Below are positions 9,215 to 17,459 of a stretch of 47,549 nucleotides of DNA, one piece after another (the first letter of the stretch is position 1; each line of letters starts with the position of its first letter). The stretch comes from Oscillospiraceae bacterium (GTDB taxonomy: Bacteria; Bacillota; Clostridia; Oscillospirales; Ruminococcaceae), in the NCBI GenBank assembly GCA_017848115.1, contig JAGAKZ010000065.1:1-47549 (forward strand), read 5' to 3'. The notes under the pieces were generated by a model. That model did no database searches. It saw only the letters and a program-made list of their open reading frames with translations, and was not told the DNA's origin. Made by a program: the position numbers and the translations under genes.

Positions 9215-9944
9215 AATACTTATATTTGGAGGGACAACAGAGGGAAGGTTGCTCGCCTCATTTTGTGACGAAAACAATCTGGAAGCTACGGTCTGCGTTA
9301 CTTCTCAGTACGGAGCTGAGCTTATTGACGGGTCAGATAAAATAAAAGTAATAACAGGAAAGCTTGATGCTTGTCAGATGCAGAAAATGATTTTTGACGG
9401 TAATTATAAAAAAGTTATAGATGCTACACACCCTTATGCACTGGAGGCTACTGCAAATATAAAGAAGTCATGTAAGTTGTGCAATGTGTTGTATTATCGT
9501 GTTTGTCGGGAAGAAAGTGATATTGTATCAGGAGTATGCGTAAATGATCATGATGAACTCATTGCTTATCTGAATTCAAATGATAAAGTAATTCTCAGTA
9601 CGCTTGGAAGCAAGGAACTTCCTTTGCTTAAAAATGTACATAATTACAGTGAACGTGTATGGATAAGGGTACTTGAAGCTGACAAAATAGCAGAGTATTG
9701 TGAAAGTCTCGGATTTTCAAAGGAGCGTATGATTATGGGAAAAGGACCTTTTTCTGTAGCACAGAATATATGTCATATAAAGATGAGCAATGCAAAGATT
9801 CTTCTTACCAAAGACAGTGGATTAAGAGGTGGTTATCCCGAAAAAGTCGGAGCGACAGAGGAATGCGGAATAGAACTGGTGACTCTTAAAAGACCTGTGG
9901 AAACAGGTTATACATTAGAGCAGATAATGGAGGAATTACTTTGA
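9207..9944 (+). CDS. cbiJ: Cobalt-precorrin-6A reductase
   Basis: CbiJ (CobK) reduces the macrocycle of cobalt-precorrin-6A using a nicotinamide cofactor. The 245-residue length fits. Marks are the nucleotide-binding start ILIFGGTTEGRLLA, the family motif DATHPYALEAT, YYRVCREES, and late in the protein LLTKDSGLRGGYPEKVGA. The start is ATG 9207, inside the end of cbiH, with an AGAGGA ribosome site in the upstream coding sequence. The stop overlaps the TTG start of the next gene. Confidence 0.95.
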   Translation: MSEILIFGGTTEGRLLASFCDENNLEATVCVTSQYGAELIDGSDKIKVITGKLDACQMQKMIFDGNYKKVIDATHPYALEATANIKKSCKLCNVLYYRVCREESDIVSGVCVNDHDELIAYLNSNDKVILSTLGSKELPLLKNVHNYSERVWIRVLEADKIAEYCESLGFSKERMIMGKGPFSVAQNICHIKMSNAKILLTKDSGLRGGYPEKVGATEECGIELVTLKRPVETGYTLEQIMEELL

Positions 9945-11131
9945 AGGTATATATAGCGGGAATAGGAATGGAAGGAATACAGACTCTTACTGTACAGGCA
10001 GAAAAAGCAATAGAGTCCTCAGATTTGCTTATCGGCTCAAAGAGAGTGCTTGAACCTTTTTGTAAATATGGTAAGAAATTTGTCGAGGAATGGCGTGCAG
10101 AGGAAATCAGAAAAATTCTTCTTCAAAGTAGCTGTGATACAGTAACTGTTCTGTTTTCGGGAGATGTCGGATTTTACAGCGGTGCGTCAAAGCTTATACA
10201 TGAACTTAAAGAGTTTGATACGGAAATCATCAGCGGAATTTCTTCACCGGTTTATTTTTCTTCGAAAACAGGTATACCATGGCAAAATATGAAATTTATA
10301 AGCCTGCATGGAGAAAAGTCAAACATCGTGAGAAGCGTATGCAGAAATGAGTACTGTTTTTTTCTTCTCGGAGGTGAAGTAACGCCGTCAGATATATGCA
10401 GTCGTCTTTGTGACTACAAGATGGGTGATACGGAAGTTTTTATCGGAGAAAACTTAGGTTATGAAGATGAAAAAATATTATCGGGCAAGGCTCATGAATT
10501 TACAGATTTGAAAACCGGGAAGCTTGCGGTGATGGTTTGCGTAAATCATGAGTATGAACGCAGTATTCCTCATGGGATACCTGATGAAAAATTTATACGT
10601 TCTGATGTACCTATGTCAAAATCGGAAATAAGGATCTCGGCTGTTTCAAAACTTGCTGTTCTTCCTGCAGATGTGTGCTGGGATGTTGGTTGTGGTACAG
10701 GAGCGGTATCTGTTGAGATGGCTCTTAACTGCTATGAAGGGAAAGTGTGTTCGGTTGACCTAAACAAAGAGGCAGTGGAGCTTACAAGGAAAAACAGCAT
10801 AGAATTTGGGTGTGACAATATTGAAGTAAGTGAAGGGAGAGCACCGCAGTGTCTTGAGAGTTTTCCAAAGCCGGACAAGGTATTTATAGGAGGTTCCTGC
10901 GGAGAAGTTGGAGGTATCATAGATATAGCACTAAGAAAAAATCCGTATGTACGATTTGTGATAACAGCAGTATCGCTTGAAACTCTTGAAGAAACACGCA
11001 GAGAAATGGAATATTTGGACATGAAATATGATGTGGTTCAGCTTGCTGTTACTGATATGATAAAGCGTGGTTCGCACACAATGTTCAGTGCAAAAAATCC
11101 TGTATTTATAATAAGAGGAGAAATGGTTTGA
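9941..11131 (+). CDS. cbiET: Cobalt-precorrin-7 C5,C15-methyltransferase/decarboxylase, CbiE-CbiT fusion
   Basis: The 396-residue protein joins two enzymes. CbiE (about residues 1-195, VYIAGIGMEGIQTLTVQAE, FSGDVGFYSG) methylates C5. CbiT (about 200-396, with the SAM-binding loop CWDVGCGTGAVSVEMA) methylates C15 and decarboxylates the ring-C acetate. The same fusion is known as CobL in the aerobic pathway. The start is TTG 9941, seven bases after GGAGG (9929-9933); no ATG fits. The 3' end overlaps the cbiA start by 4 bp. Confidence 0.94.
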   Translation: MKVYIAGIGMEGIQTLTVQAEKAIESSDLLIGSKRVLEPFCKYGKKFVEEWRAEEIRKILLQSSCDTVTVLFSGDVGFYSGASKLIHELKEFDTEIISGISSPVYFSSKTGIPWQNMKFISLHGEKSNIVRSVCRNEYCFFLLGGEVTPSDICSRLCDYKMGDTEVFIGENLGYEDEKILSGKAHEFTDLKTGKLAVMVCVNHEYERSIPHGIPDEKFIRSDVPMSKSEIRISAVSKLAVLPADVCWDVGCGTGAVSVEMALNCYEGKVCSVDLNKEAVELTRKNSIEFGCDNIEVSEGRAPQCLESFPKPDKVFIGGSCGEVGGIIDIALRKNPYVRFVITAVSLETLEETRREMEYLDMKYDVVQLAVTDMIKRGSHTMFSAKNPVFIIRGEMV

Positions 11132-12474
11132 GAAAAGTAATCATAGGCGGTACACATAGCGGGTGCGGAAAGACTACAGTTACTTGCGCACTGCTACAGG
11201 CTTTAAAATCAAGAAAACTCAGGACAGTATCATTTAAATGCGGTCCTGATTACATTGATCCGATGTTTCATGAGAAAATAATAGGAACATTGTCACACAA
11301 TCTTGACAGCTTTTTTTGTGATGATGACACATTGAAGTATCTTTTGATGAATAATAGTGAAGAGGCGGATATTTCTATTATAGAAGGTGTCATGGGCTTT
11401 TATGACGGTGCAAATGGCAGGGGTTCGGCTTATTCGGTTTCTGAGATTACGCATACACCGGCGATAATAGTTGTTGACTGCAAGGGTATGAGCGATTCGC
11501 TCGGAGCAGTTTTAAAGGGATTTTTAAGTTACAGGAAAAATAACATATCCGGATTTATTTTCAATCGGTTACCGCAAAAGCTGACAGGGCTTGCACAACA
11601 AATCTGTGAGGAACTCGGTACGGAGTATTTTGGATATATGCCACTTCACAAAGAGATTATCGAAAGCCGTCATCTTGGTCTGGTTACAGCAGATGAGATA
11701 ACAGATATTAAAGAAAAGATGAAAAGGCTTGGAGAACTGGCAGAGAAATATATTCTTATTGATAAAATCATAGAAAAGTCAGAAAGCGTTAAGCCGTCTT
11801 ACAGCTATAACAAGCCGGAAAGAGTTGAGAATGCGCCTGTTATTGCAGTGGCAAAGGATAAGGCTTTTTGTTTTATTTACAGGGATAATATTTCTTTTCT
11901 TGAATCTGTCGGGTGCAGGATAAAATATTTTTCTCCTCTTGACGATGAAAAAATTCCGGAAGATGCCTGTGGCTTGATTTTAAGTGGTGGTTATCCCGAA
12001 TTATATGCAGACAAATTGTCGAAAAATAAAAGTATGCTTTCTGATATTTATAAAAGGATAAATGACGGAATTCCGACAATAGCAGAATGCGGAGGATTTA
12101 TGTATCTTCATCGCTCTATAGAGGACAAGAGCGGAAATGTGTTTTCAATGGCAGGTGTTCTTGATGCAAGGGCGTATCCGCTTGACAGATTGCAGAGATT
12201 TGGATATGTTACGCTTTATGCCAAAAAAGACTGTTTGATCTGCAGTGAGGGTGAAAGTCTTAAAGCACATGAGTTTCATTACTGGGACAGTTCTATGTGC
12301 GGAGAGGATTTTACTGCAAGGAAATCAGACGGACGCAGTTGGGAATGTGTAAACGTCAGTGACAGTCTGTATGCCGGATTTCCGCATATTTATTATTATT
12401 CTGCTCCCGATAAGATAATAGGATTTGTGAAAAAGTGTGCTTTGTACGGAGGAAGATATGAAGAGAGTATATGA
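11128..12474 (+). CDS. cbiA: Cobyrinate a,c-diamide synthase
   Basis: CbiA (CobB) amidates the a and c side chains of cobyrinate with glutamine and ATP. The 448-residue protein has a P-loop at the start (GGTHSGCGKTT), the VEGVMGFYDG-like segment IIEGVMGFYDGANGRGS, and a C-terminal class-I-like glutaminase domain with nucleophile Cys in AECGGFMYL and a late HEFHYWDS region. The start is TTG 11128, seven bases after GGAG (11117-11120). It overlaps cobT by 17 bases. Confidence 0.95.
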   Translation: MRKVIIGGTHSGCGKTTVTCALLQALKSRKLRTVSFKCGPDYIDPMFHEKIIGTLSHNLDSFFCDDDTLKYLLMNNSEEADISIIEGVMGFYDGANGRGSAYSVSEITHTPAIIVVDCKGMSDSLGAVLKGFLSYRKNNISGFIFNRLPQKLTGLAQQICEELGTEYFGYMPLHKEIIESRHLGLVTADEITDIKEKMKRLGELAEKYILIDKIIEKSESVKPSYSYNKPERVENAPVIAVAKDKAFCFIYRDNISFLESVGCRIKYFSPLDDEKIPEDACGLILSGGYPELYADKLSKNKSMLSDIYKRINDGIPTIAECGGFMYLHRSIEDKSGNVFSMAGVLDARAYPLDRLQRFGYVTLYAKKDCLICSEGESLKAHEFHYWDSSMCGEDFTARKSDGRSWECVNVSDSLYAGFPHIYYYSAPDKIIGFVKKCALYGGRYEESI

Positions 12475-13504
12475 TATAACACCTGTTGATATGGAAGCTT
12501 TTTTTAAGGCAAAAGAGCGTTGGGACAGTGTTGCCAAGCCACTCGGCAGTCTTGGAATTCTTGAAGAAAATATTGCACGTATAGCATCGGTGTATGGTGA
12601 ATTTGATATAAATATAGACAAGAGGGCTGTAGTGGTCATGTGTGCAGATAACGGTGTTGTATGCGAAGGTGTGACTCAGTCTGACAGTTCGGTAACTGCA
12701 ATATGTGCCATGGAAATAGCAGACGGAAACTCAAATATCAATAAACTTGCAGAAGTTTACAATACACAAGTGATCACAGTAGATATTGCAATAGCGTGTG
12801 ATATGCAAAATAACAAAATAATAAATAAAAAAGTCGCATATGGTACGGATAATATCGCTACAGGCAGGGCAATGACAGAAGAACAGGCTTGTCAGGCTAT
12901 AGTACACGGTATGGATATAGTCAGGGACTTAAAGAATGATAATGTACGTATAATGATCACCGGAGAAATGGGAATAGGCAACACTACTACCGCATCTGCT
13001 CTTTCTTCTGTTCTTCTGGGTGTTTCTCCCGAAGTTGTTACAGGCAGAGGTGCAGGTCTTAGTGATGACGGACTTGTTCGGAAGATAGAAGTGATAAAAA
13101 GGGCGTTAAGAGTAAATAATGTTGATAAGAACAAACCAATCGAACTTCTGTCAAAAATAGGCGGATATGACATAGCCGGTATGGTCGGGCTTTTTCTTGG
13201 TGGTGCGTATTATCATGTTCCTGTTGTTATAGATGGTGTAATCTCGGCGGTTTCTGCTCTTCTTGCGTCTATGATAAATCCGCTTTGCAAAGGGTATATG
13301 CTCGCAAGTCATGTTTCAGGGGAGCCTGCCGGAAAACTTCTGCTTGAAAAGCTGGGGCTTTGCCCTGTTATAACTGCCAATATGCGACTTGGTGAGGGAA
13401 CAGGCGGAATAATGCTTTTACCACTTCTTGACGGGGCGCTTGCTGTTTACAACAGTGCACACCGTTTTGAAGATATTTCTATCGAAAGGTATGAAAAATT
13501 TTAA
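12458..13504 (+). CDS. cobT: Nicotinate-nucleotide:benzimidazole phosphoribosyltransferase
   Basis: CobT activates the lower-ligand base to its alpha-ribotide phosphate. The start at ATG 12458 is preferred because GGAGG (12448-12452) sits five bases before it, although the frame is open further upstream. The 348-residue protein has KPLGSLG, the ADNGVV segment, MGIGNTTTASAL, GRGAGLSDDGL and the catalytic-glutamate motif MRLGEGTGG near the C-terminus. No benzimidazole synthesis genes are present in the window, so the base is probably made elsewhere or scavenged. It overlaps cobU by one base (TAATG). Confidence 0.95.
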   Translation: MKRVYDITPVDMEAFFKAKERWDSVAKPLGSLGILEENIARIASVYGEFDINIDKRAVVVMCADNGVVCEGVTQSDSSVTAICAMEIADGNSNINKLAEVYNTQVITVDIAIACDMQNNKIINKKVAYGTDNIATGRAMTEEQACQAIVHGMDIVRDLKNDNVRIMITGEMGIGNTTTASALSSVLLGVSPEVVTGRGAGLSDDGLVRKIEVIKRALRVNNVDKNKPIELLSKIGGYDIAGMVGLFLGGAYYHVPVVIDGVISAVSALLASMINPLCKGYMLASHVSGEPAGKLLLEKLGLCPVITANMRLGEGTGGIMLLPLLDGALAVYNSAHRFEDISIERYEKF

Positions 13505-14022
13505 TGACAGTACTTGTTAGTGGTGGCTCGAAATGCGGAAAATCCCGATACGCAGAGGATATTATTTCAAAGTCGGGCATTGATAAAAAATATTATATAG
13601 CTACTATGCAACCTTTTGGAGAAGAGGCACATCTGGCTATAGAAAGGCACCGGAAAATGCGTGAAGGAAAAGGTTTTTTGACTCTGGAACAGTATACTGA
13701 TATAGAAAAGGCGGAAATTTCCTTGCAAAGTGCGGTGCTTATCGAATGTATGGGGAACTTGTGTGCAAATGAGATGTTTTCAGACAGCGCTGTTGAAGAT
13801 CCTGTAAGCAAAATAGTGAGCGGAATAAAAAAACTGTCGGAACGTGCCGGATTGCTGGTGATAGTAACAAATGAAGTTTTCTCAGACGGAATAGAGTACG
13901 AAAGTGGTACTATGGAGTATATAAAGGCAATGGGTGAGATAAACAGCCGTATCTCTGCTTTTGCAGATGTGGTTACAGAATGTGTATATGGCATACCGGT
14001 TGCAGTGAAGGGTGATGTATGA
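13504..14022 (+). CDS. cobU: Adenosylcobinamide kinase/guanylyltransferase
   Basis: CobU phosphorylates adenosylcobinamide and then adds GMP. The 172-residue protein has the P-loop GGSKCGKSR at the N-terminus, the AIERHRKMR region expected to hold the guanylylated histidine, IECMGNLCANE, VTNEVFSDG and the conserved C-terminal FADVVTECVYGIPVAVKG. Length and order are normal for CobU. A second, shorter CobU-like gene follows cobS, so this is likely the true bifunctional enzyme. Confidence 0.93.
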   Translation: MTVLVSGGSKCGKSRYAEDIISKSGIDKKYYIATMQPFGEEAHLAIERHRKMREGKGFLTLEQYTDIEKAEISLQSAVLIECMGNLCANEMFSDSAVEDPVSKIVSGIKKLSERAGLLVIVTNEVFSDGIEYESGTMEYIKAMGEINSRISAFADVVTECVYGIPVAVKGDV

Positions 14023-14792
14023 TGATTTTCAGGTCAATGTTAAGTGCATTTCTTATGTATTCAAGGATACCGGTTCCGATGGTGGAGTGGAAAGAGGAAA
14101 ATCGTCGTTACAGCCTTTGTTTTTTTCCTCTTGTCGGTGTGATTATCGGCGGAATATTTGTTCTGTGGCAGTATTTATGCGGTATTGCAGATATAAGCCG
14201 TTTTCTTGAATCAGTGGTGTCGGTGCTGATTCCGGTAGTGGTTACAGGCGGAATACACCTTGACGGATTTTGTGATGTAAACGATGCAAAATCGTCATTT
14301 GGCGATCGTGATAAGAAACTTGGTATAATGAGTGATTCACATATCGGGGCATTTGCAGTTATTTATCTTTGCAGTTATTTTCTTTTGCAGTTAGCTCTTA
14401 TGTATGAATTAAGCGGAAGCGGTACAGTTATTGTTGCGTGTGGTTATGTACTTTCGAGGACACTTAGTGCATTTTCGGCGGTTACATTCAGAGGGGCAAA
14501 AAAAGACGGAACGTTGCAGAGTTTTGCTATGCCGGCTCATAGAACGGTGACGATTTTTGTATTGGTGATGTTGTTTATAGGTACATTTGTGTTTATGTCA
14601 GTCAGCAATCTGGTTCTTGGTATATTTGCGGTTTGCGGGGCATTGGTGGCACTTGTGTATTACAGATTATCATCGTATAAAAATTTTGGCGGAATAACAG
14701 GTGATACAGCAGGGTGGTTTTTGCAGGTGTGCGAAATAGTAATACTTGCGTTTGTTGTTGTTGGCGAGAAATTTTTGGAGGTGATCTCATGA
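14019..14792 (+). CDS. cobS: Adenosylcobinamide-GDP ribazoletransferase
   Basis: CobS is the integral membrane enzyme that joins GDP-cobinamide to alpha-ribazole phosphate. The 257-residue protein has several hydrophobic helices (for example SLCFFPLVGVIIGGIFVLW and TIFVLVMLFIGTFVFM). It carries the conserved acidic motif GGIHLDGFCDVNDA, then the GDRDKKLGIMSDSHIGAFA segment. ATG 14019 overlaps the cobU stop; a second ATG is at 14022. It overlaps the next gene by 4 bp. Confidence 0.94.
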   Translation: MMIFRSMLSAFLMYSRIPVPMVEWKEENRRYSLCFFPLVGVIIGGIFVLWQYLCGIADISRFLESVVSVLIPVVVTGGIHLDGFCDVNDAKSSFGDRDKKLGIMSDSHIGAFAVIYLCSYFLLQLALMYELSGSGTVIVACGYVLSRTLSAFSAVTFRGAKKDGTLQSFAMPAHRTVTIFVLVMLFIGTFVFMSVSNLVLGIFAVCGALVALVYYRLSSYKNFGGITGDTAGWFLQVCEIVILAFVVVGEKFLEVIS

Positions 14793-15178
14793 AAATGATA
14801 ACAGGCGGAGCTTTTCAGGGAAAGACATCGTATGCAGTCCATAATTTCGGTATTTTGGCAGAGAATATAAAAGACGGTGAAAAATGCGGATTTGACGAGG
14901 TTTTTGGTGCGAAGTGCATAGTTAATTATCATCTGCTTGTAAAAAGGCTCATTGATAACGGAGTTGAACCGATGGAATTTACAGAGCAGTTATGCAGTGA
15001 AAACAGTGATATGGTAGTGATTATAAATGAAATAGGGTGCGGAATAGTGCCAATTGAAAAATCAGAGAGAATATGGCGTGAACAGGTCGGTCGCTGTGGG
15101 TGTATTATTGCCGGAAAATCACAGGAGGTTGTGCGAGTTATTGGGGGGATAGGAGTTGTTATAAAAGGGGGGATTTAA
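14789..15178 (+). CDS. Short CobU-like P-loop protein
   Basis: The 129-residue protein resembles CobU but is shorter. It has a P-loop (GGAFQGKTS) and a C-terminal region much like the CobU end (IINEIGCGIVPIEKSERIWREQ, then AGKSQEVVRVIGGIGVVIKG). The middle region where CobU carries its histidine and ERHR-type motif is replaced by unrelated sequence. The start at 14789 follows TTTTGGAGGTG and gives a 4-bp overlap with cobS, so it is the last gene of this operon. It may be a kinase-only paralogue, an accessory factor, or act on a salvaged corrinoid (inference). Confidence 0.8.
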   Translation: MKMITGGAFQGKTSYAVHNFGILAENIKDGEKCGFDEVFGAKCIVNYHLLVKRLIDNGVEPMEFTEQLCSENSDMVVIINEIGCGIVPIEKSERIWREQVGRCGCIIAGKSQEVVRVIGGIGVVIKGGI

Positions 15179-15191
15179 GTGGGGAATCAAT

Positions 15192-15245
15192 AAAATAAAT
15201 TCCAATTTTTGGGAGTAGACAGATTGTAGTTTGGAAAGATGATAA
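15192..15245 (+). repeat. Repeat copy A: 3'-flank element of a lost gene
   Basis: About 50 bases here match 17315-17366 with around ten mismatches. The common core is AGTAGACAGATT followed by TAGTT. In the other copy it follows a decayed coding end, so it is probably the downstream flank of a mobile or recombined gene. A weak GGAAT/ATTCC hairpin (15183-15203) with a T-run overlaps it and may end the cobalamin operon. Confidence 0.55.
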
Positions 15246-15279
15246 TCGGCAATTTTTTTGTTAATTTTTTATGAACCTA

Positions 15280-15335
15280 TTGACTTTCTCGATATTCGAG
15301 AATATAATATAAACAGGATACTCGATATTCGAGAA
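15280..15335 (+). promoter_or_regulatory. PadR promoter with two palindromic operators
   Basis: TTGACT (15280-15285) and TATAAT (15303-15308) are separated by 17 bases, and those 17 bases are exactly the palindrome TTCTCGATATTCGAGAA (arms of 7 around TAT). A second copy, CTCGATATTCGAGAA, lies at 15321-15335 between the -10 box and the ribosome site. The centres are 33 bp apart, about three helical turns. Bound repressor would cover the promoter. Confidence 0.85.
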
Positions 15336-15350
15336 TTGGAGGTGAGCCAT

Positions 15351-15671
15351 GTGGCACGTGTAAAATTTCAAACACTGACAGAGCAGATGTTTTATACCTT
15401 GCTCTGCCTTAAAGATGAATGTTATGGCATGGATATTCTTGATCGTGTTCCTGCGATGACCAAACAGAGAGTCAATGTTGGCTCCGGTACGCTCTATACG
15501 CTTCTGGAGCAATTTTTGGATGCAGGGATGATACGGGAAACCAAAGTTGAAGGCAGGCGACGCAGCTATATCCTTACGGATAAAGGCAGAGAAATGTTAG
15601 AAAAAGAGTGTGCCCGCATAACGTTGCAGTTGGCTGATTATCATATGATTTTCGGGAAGGAGGAAATCTAA
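15351..15671 (+). CDS. PadR-family transcriptional repressor
   Basis: The 106-residue winged-helix regulator has the PadR pattern: LTEQMFYTLLCLKDECYGMDILDRV, then VNVGSGTLYTLLEQFLDAGMI and the wing RRSYILTDKGREML, followed by a dimerisation helix. The start is GTG 15351, eight bases after GGAGG. The frame is open to 15258, but that stretch overlaps the promoter and operators and cannot be coding. It overlaps the DUF2812 gene start by one base. PadR and DUF2812 pairs are common in Firmicutes, where PadR represses the operon until an effector, often a drug or membrane stress, relieves it. Autoregulation is strongly suggested by the two operators. Confidence 0.93.
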   Translation: MARVKFQTLTEQMFYTLLCLKDECYGMDILDRVPAMTKQRVNVGSGTLYTLLEQFLDAGMIRETKVEGRRRSYILTDKGREMLEKECARITLQLADYHMIFGKEEI

Positions 15672-17074
15672 TGAAAAATACAAAAAGATGTTTTGCTTTC
15701 TTTTCGTTTTATGATTGCACTGAAATAGAGGAATTTTTAGAAAAGCAAGCGGAGAAAGGTTGGATGTTGGATAAGTCATCTTCCTTCGGTTGGCATTTCC
15801 ATCGCATTGAGCCGAGGAAAATGCATTTTTCGGTTGTATACTTCGCAAAGGCTTCTGTGTTCGATCCAGAGCCGTCCAAAGCACAGTTGGTTTTTCATGA
15901 TTTTTGCGAACATACCGGTTGGAAGTTGGCTGCATCCAATGCACAGATGCAGATTTTCTACAATGAAGCACCTAACCCAACACCGATTGAAACCGATGCA
16001 ACTTTAAAGGTTTCAGCAATTCATGCATCGGCAAAGAAAAGTCATTTGAGCAGTTATTATCTCTTAGCGGGCATGGGAATATTGCAGGCATCACTCTTTT
16101 TCTGGCGATTCTTTTCTGACCCGATCGGGATTCTTGCCAACAACGTAAATCTGTTTTTCTGTATGTGTTGGATGTTGATGTTAGCTACTTCTGTGGTAGA
16201 TATAGTCGGATACCATATATGGTACAAACGAGCAAAATCAGCAGCCAAGTTGGATGGCAGCTTTGTTGAAACCAAGGGTCACCGAAATTTCCGGATAGTG
16301 ATGTTGTGCATGATGCTGTTGGCTTTTGCTTTTATTCCGATTTCTTATGGCAGAAGCAAAATGACGTTGATTGTGTTGGTTTCTGTCGTAGTTGTTCTAA
16401 GTGTTACGGCGATTATTGTATGCACATCTAAACTGATGAAGAAAATGAAGTTATCGGCTAAAATCAATCGTAACATTACGATTATTCTGACGCTTATTAT
16501 CTCTTATGTATTTGTAGGAATTTTGTCAATAAGCGTTATTAGTAGAGTAATTTCTTTTCTGCCAGAGAAAGTTACGGCGGGAACCTATGAACTTTATGGA
16601 CATACTTTCAAGGTTTATTGTGATGAACTTCCGTTAACTATTGAGGATTTGATTGAAACAGATTATGATGGCTATTCTTATGAAATCCGCACTCTTGACA
16701 AATCTGTTTTCATAGAGCATAAGGAAGCTGCTCAGCGTCCTCGTATGGACGCACTTGTTCATCCGAAACTTGACTATTCTATCACTACGGTCAAGATGTC
16801 GTTCATGTACGAATTTTGTAAGAAAGCATTGCTTGATGATTTTGTACACGATTATGGTCATCCCGAACCGGAGGATGATATGTGGGAAGAACATATCAAA
16901 ATAGATGCAACTCCGTGGGGAGCAAACGAAGCATATCAGCTAAAACTTGGTGGTGAAATGTATATGCGGTTCCTGCTCTGTTACGATAATTGCATCGTTG
17001 AAATTGAATTCGAGCGGGATTGGCAATTAACATCGGAACAGATGAAAATTGTTGCAGAAAAACTTGGAAAGTAA
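15671..17074 (+). CDS. DUF2812 domain membrane protein
   Basis: The 467-residue protein begins with the DUF2812 pattern (the FFSFYDCTEIEEFLEKQAEKG stretch split over the first 35 residues, GWHFHRIEP, HDFCEHTGWKLAASN). It then has four or more transmembrane helices (LLAGMGILQASLFFW, NLFFCMCWMLMLATS, FRIVMLCMMLLAFAFI, TLIVLVSVVVVLSVTAI, IILTLIISYVFVGIL) and an outer C-terminal domain of about 160 residues. It is always expected with a PadR regulator. Its molecular function is unknown; a role in envelope stress is a guess from such pairs. Codon use here is less AT-biased than in the neighbouring accessory genes. Confidence 0.85.
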   Translation: MKNTKRCFAFFSFYDCTEIEEFLEKQAEKGWMLDKSSSFGWHFHRIEPRKMHFSVVYFAKASVFDPEPSKAQLVFHDFCEHTGWKLAASNAQMQIFYNEAPNPTPIETDATLKVSAIHASAKKSHLSSYYLLAGMGILQASLFFWRFFSDPIGILANNVNLFFCMCWMLMLATSVVDIVGYHIWYKRAKSAAKLDGSFVETKGHRNFRIVMLCMMLLAFAFIPISYGRSKMTLIVLVSVVVVLSVTAIIVCTSKLMKKMKLSAKINRNITIILTLIISYVFVGILSISVISRVISFLPEKVTAGTYELYGHTFKVYCDELPLTIEDLIETDYDGYSYEIRTLDKSVFIEHKEAAQRPRMDALVHPKLDYSITTVKMSFMYEFCKKALLDDFVHDYGHPEPEDDMWEEHIKIDATPWGANEAYQLKLGGEMYMRFLLCYDNCIVEIEFERDWQLTSEQMKIVAEKLGK

Positions 17075-17142
17075 AATTGTAACATAATAAATCGCTGTAT
17101 TTTTTATCATCACAAGGATGAAGGTTAATTTATATAAATGTT

Positions 17143-17319
17143 ATGCTGAAAGAATGTTGGGATGATAAATTTGAATTTGGCGGAGGTTAATATGGCTTCA
17201 AATATGATGGAGCAAAAGAAATGTTGTTGGTCGATAATATAGACAGTAAAGAGTTTCTAAAAAACTGTTTACTGCAATGTATGATGAACTTCCTGAACCA
17301 AAGAAAAAGAAATAAATAA
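17143..17319 (+). pseudogene. Decayed gene fragment ending LPEPKKKK
   Basis: Conceptual reading gives MLKECWDDKFEFGGG, a TAA, then YGFKYDGAKEMLLVDNID and SKEFLKN in the same frame. A frameshift then leads to KKLFTAMYDELPEPKKKK and a stop at 17317-17319. It is the C-terminal end of a gene broken by one stop and one frameshift. The same last 12 or so codons recur at 19988-20031. I do not recognise the parent family. The rest of 17075-17459 holds repeat copy B and the promoter of the next gene. Confidence 0.6.
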
Positions 17320-17366
17320 ATCCTAATTTGCAGAAAGTAGACAGATTATAGTTAGGAAGAACGATA
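17283..17366 (+). repeat. Repeat copy B
   Basis: The first part, from TGAACTTCCTGAACC to the AAATCCTAATTTG stretch, matches copy C (19998-20046) almost perfectly. The second part (17315-17366, with AGTAGACAGATTATAGTT) matches copy A at 15192. Copy B therefore links the other two and shows the full order: gene end, then flank. Confidence 0.65.
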
Positions 17367-17391
17367 ATTATATGAGTTATAGCAATATCAA

Positions 17392-17420
17392 TTGAATTTT
17401 GAATTTGCATATGATATAAT
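17392..17420 (+). promoter_or_regulatory. Sigma-A promoter before the Rpn-like gene
   Basis: TTGAAT (17392-17397), a 17-base spacer and TATAAT (17415-17420), 40 bases before the original start codon. Confidence 0.65.
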
Positions 17421-17459
17421 AAACACAGGAAAACAACGTCGTAAAATGGGGTGTTACAA

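Noticed and set aside
15258-15350. A longer PadR protein from 15258
   Set aside because: It would read through the promoter and both operators; GTG 15351 has GGAGG at the right distance.
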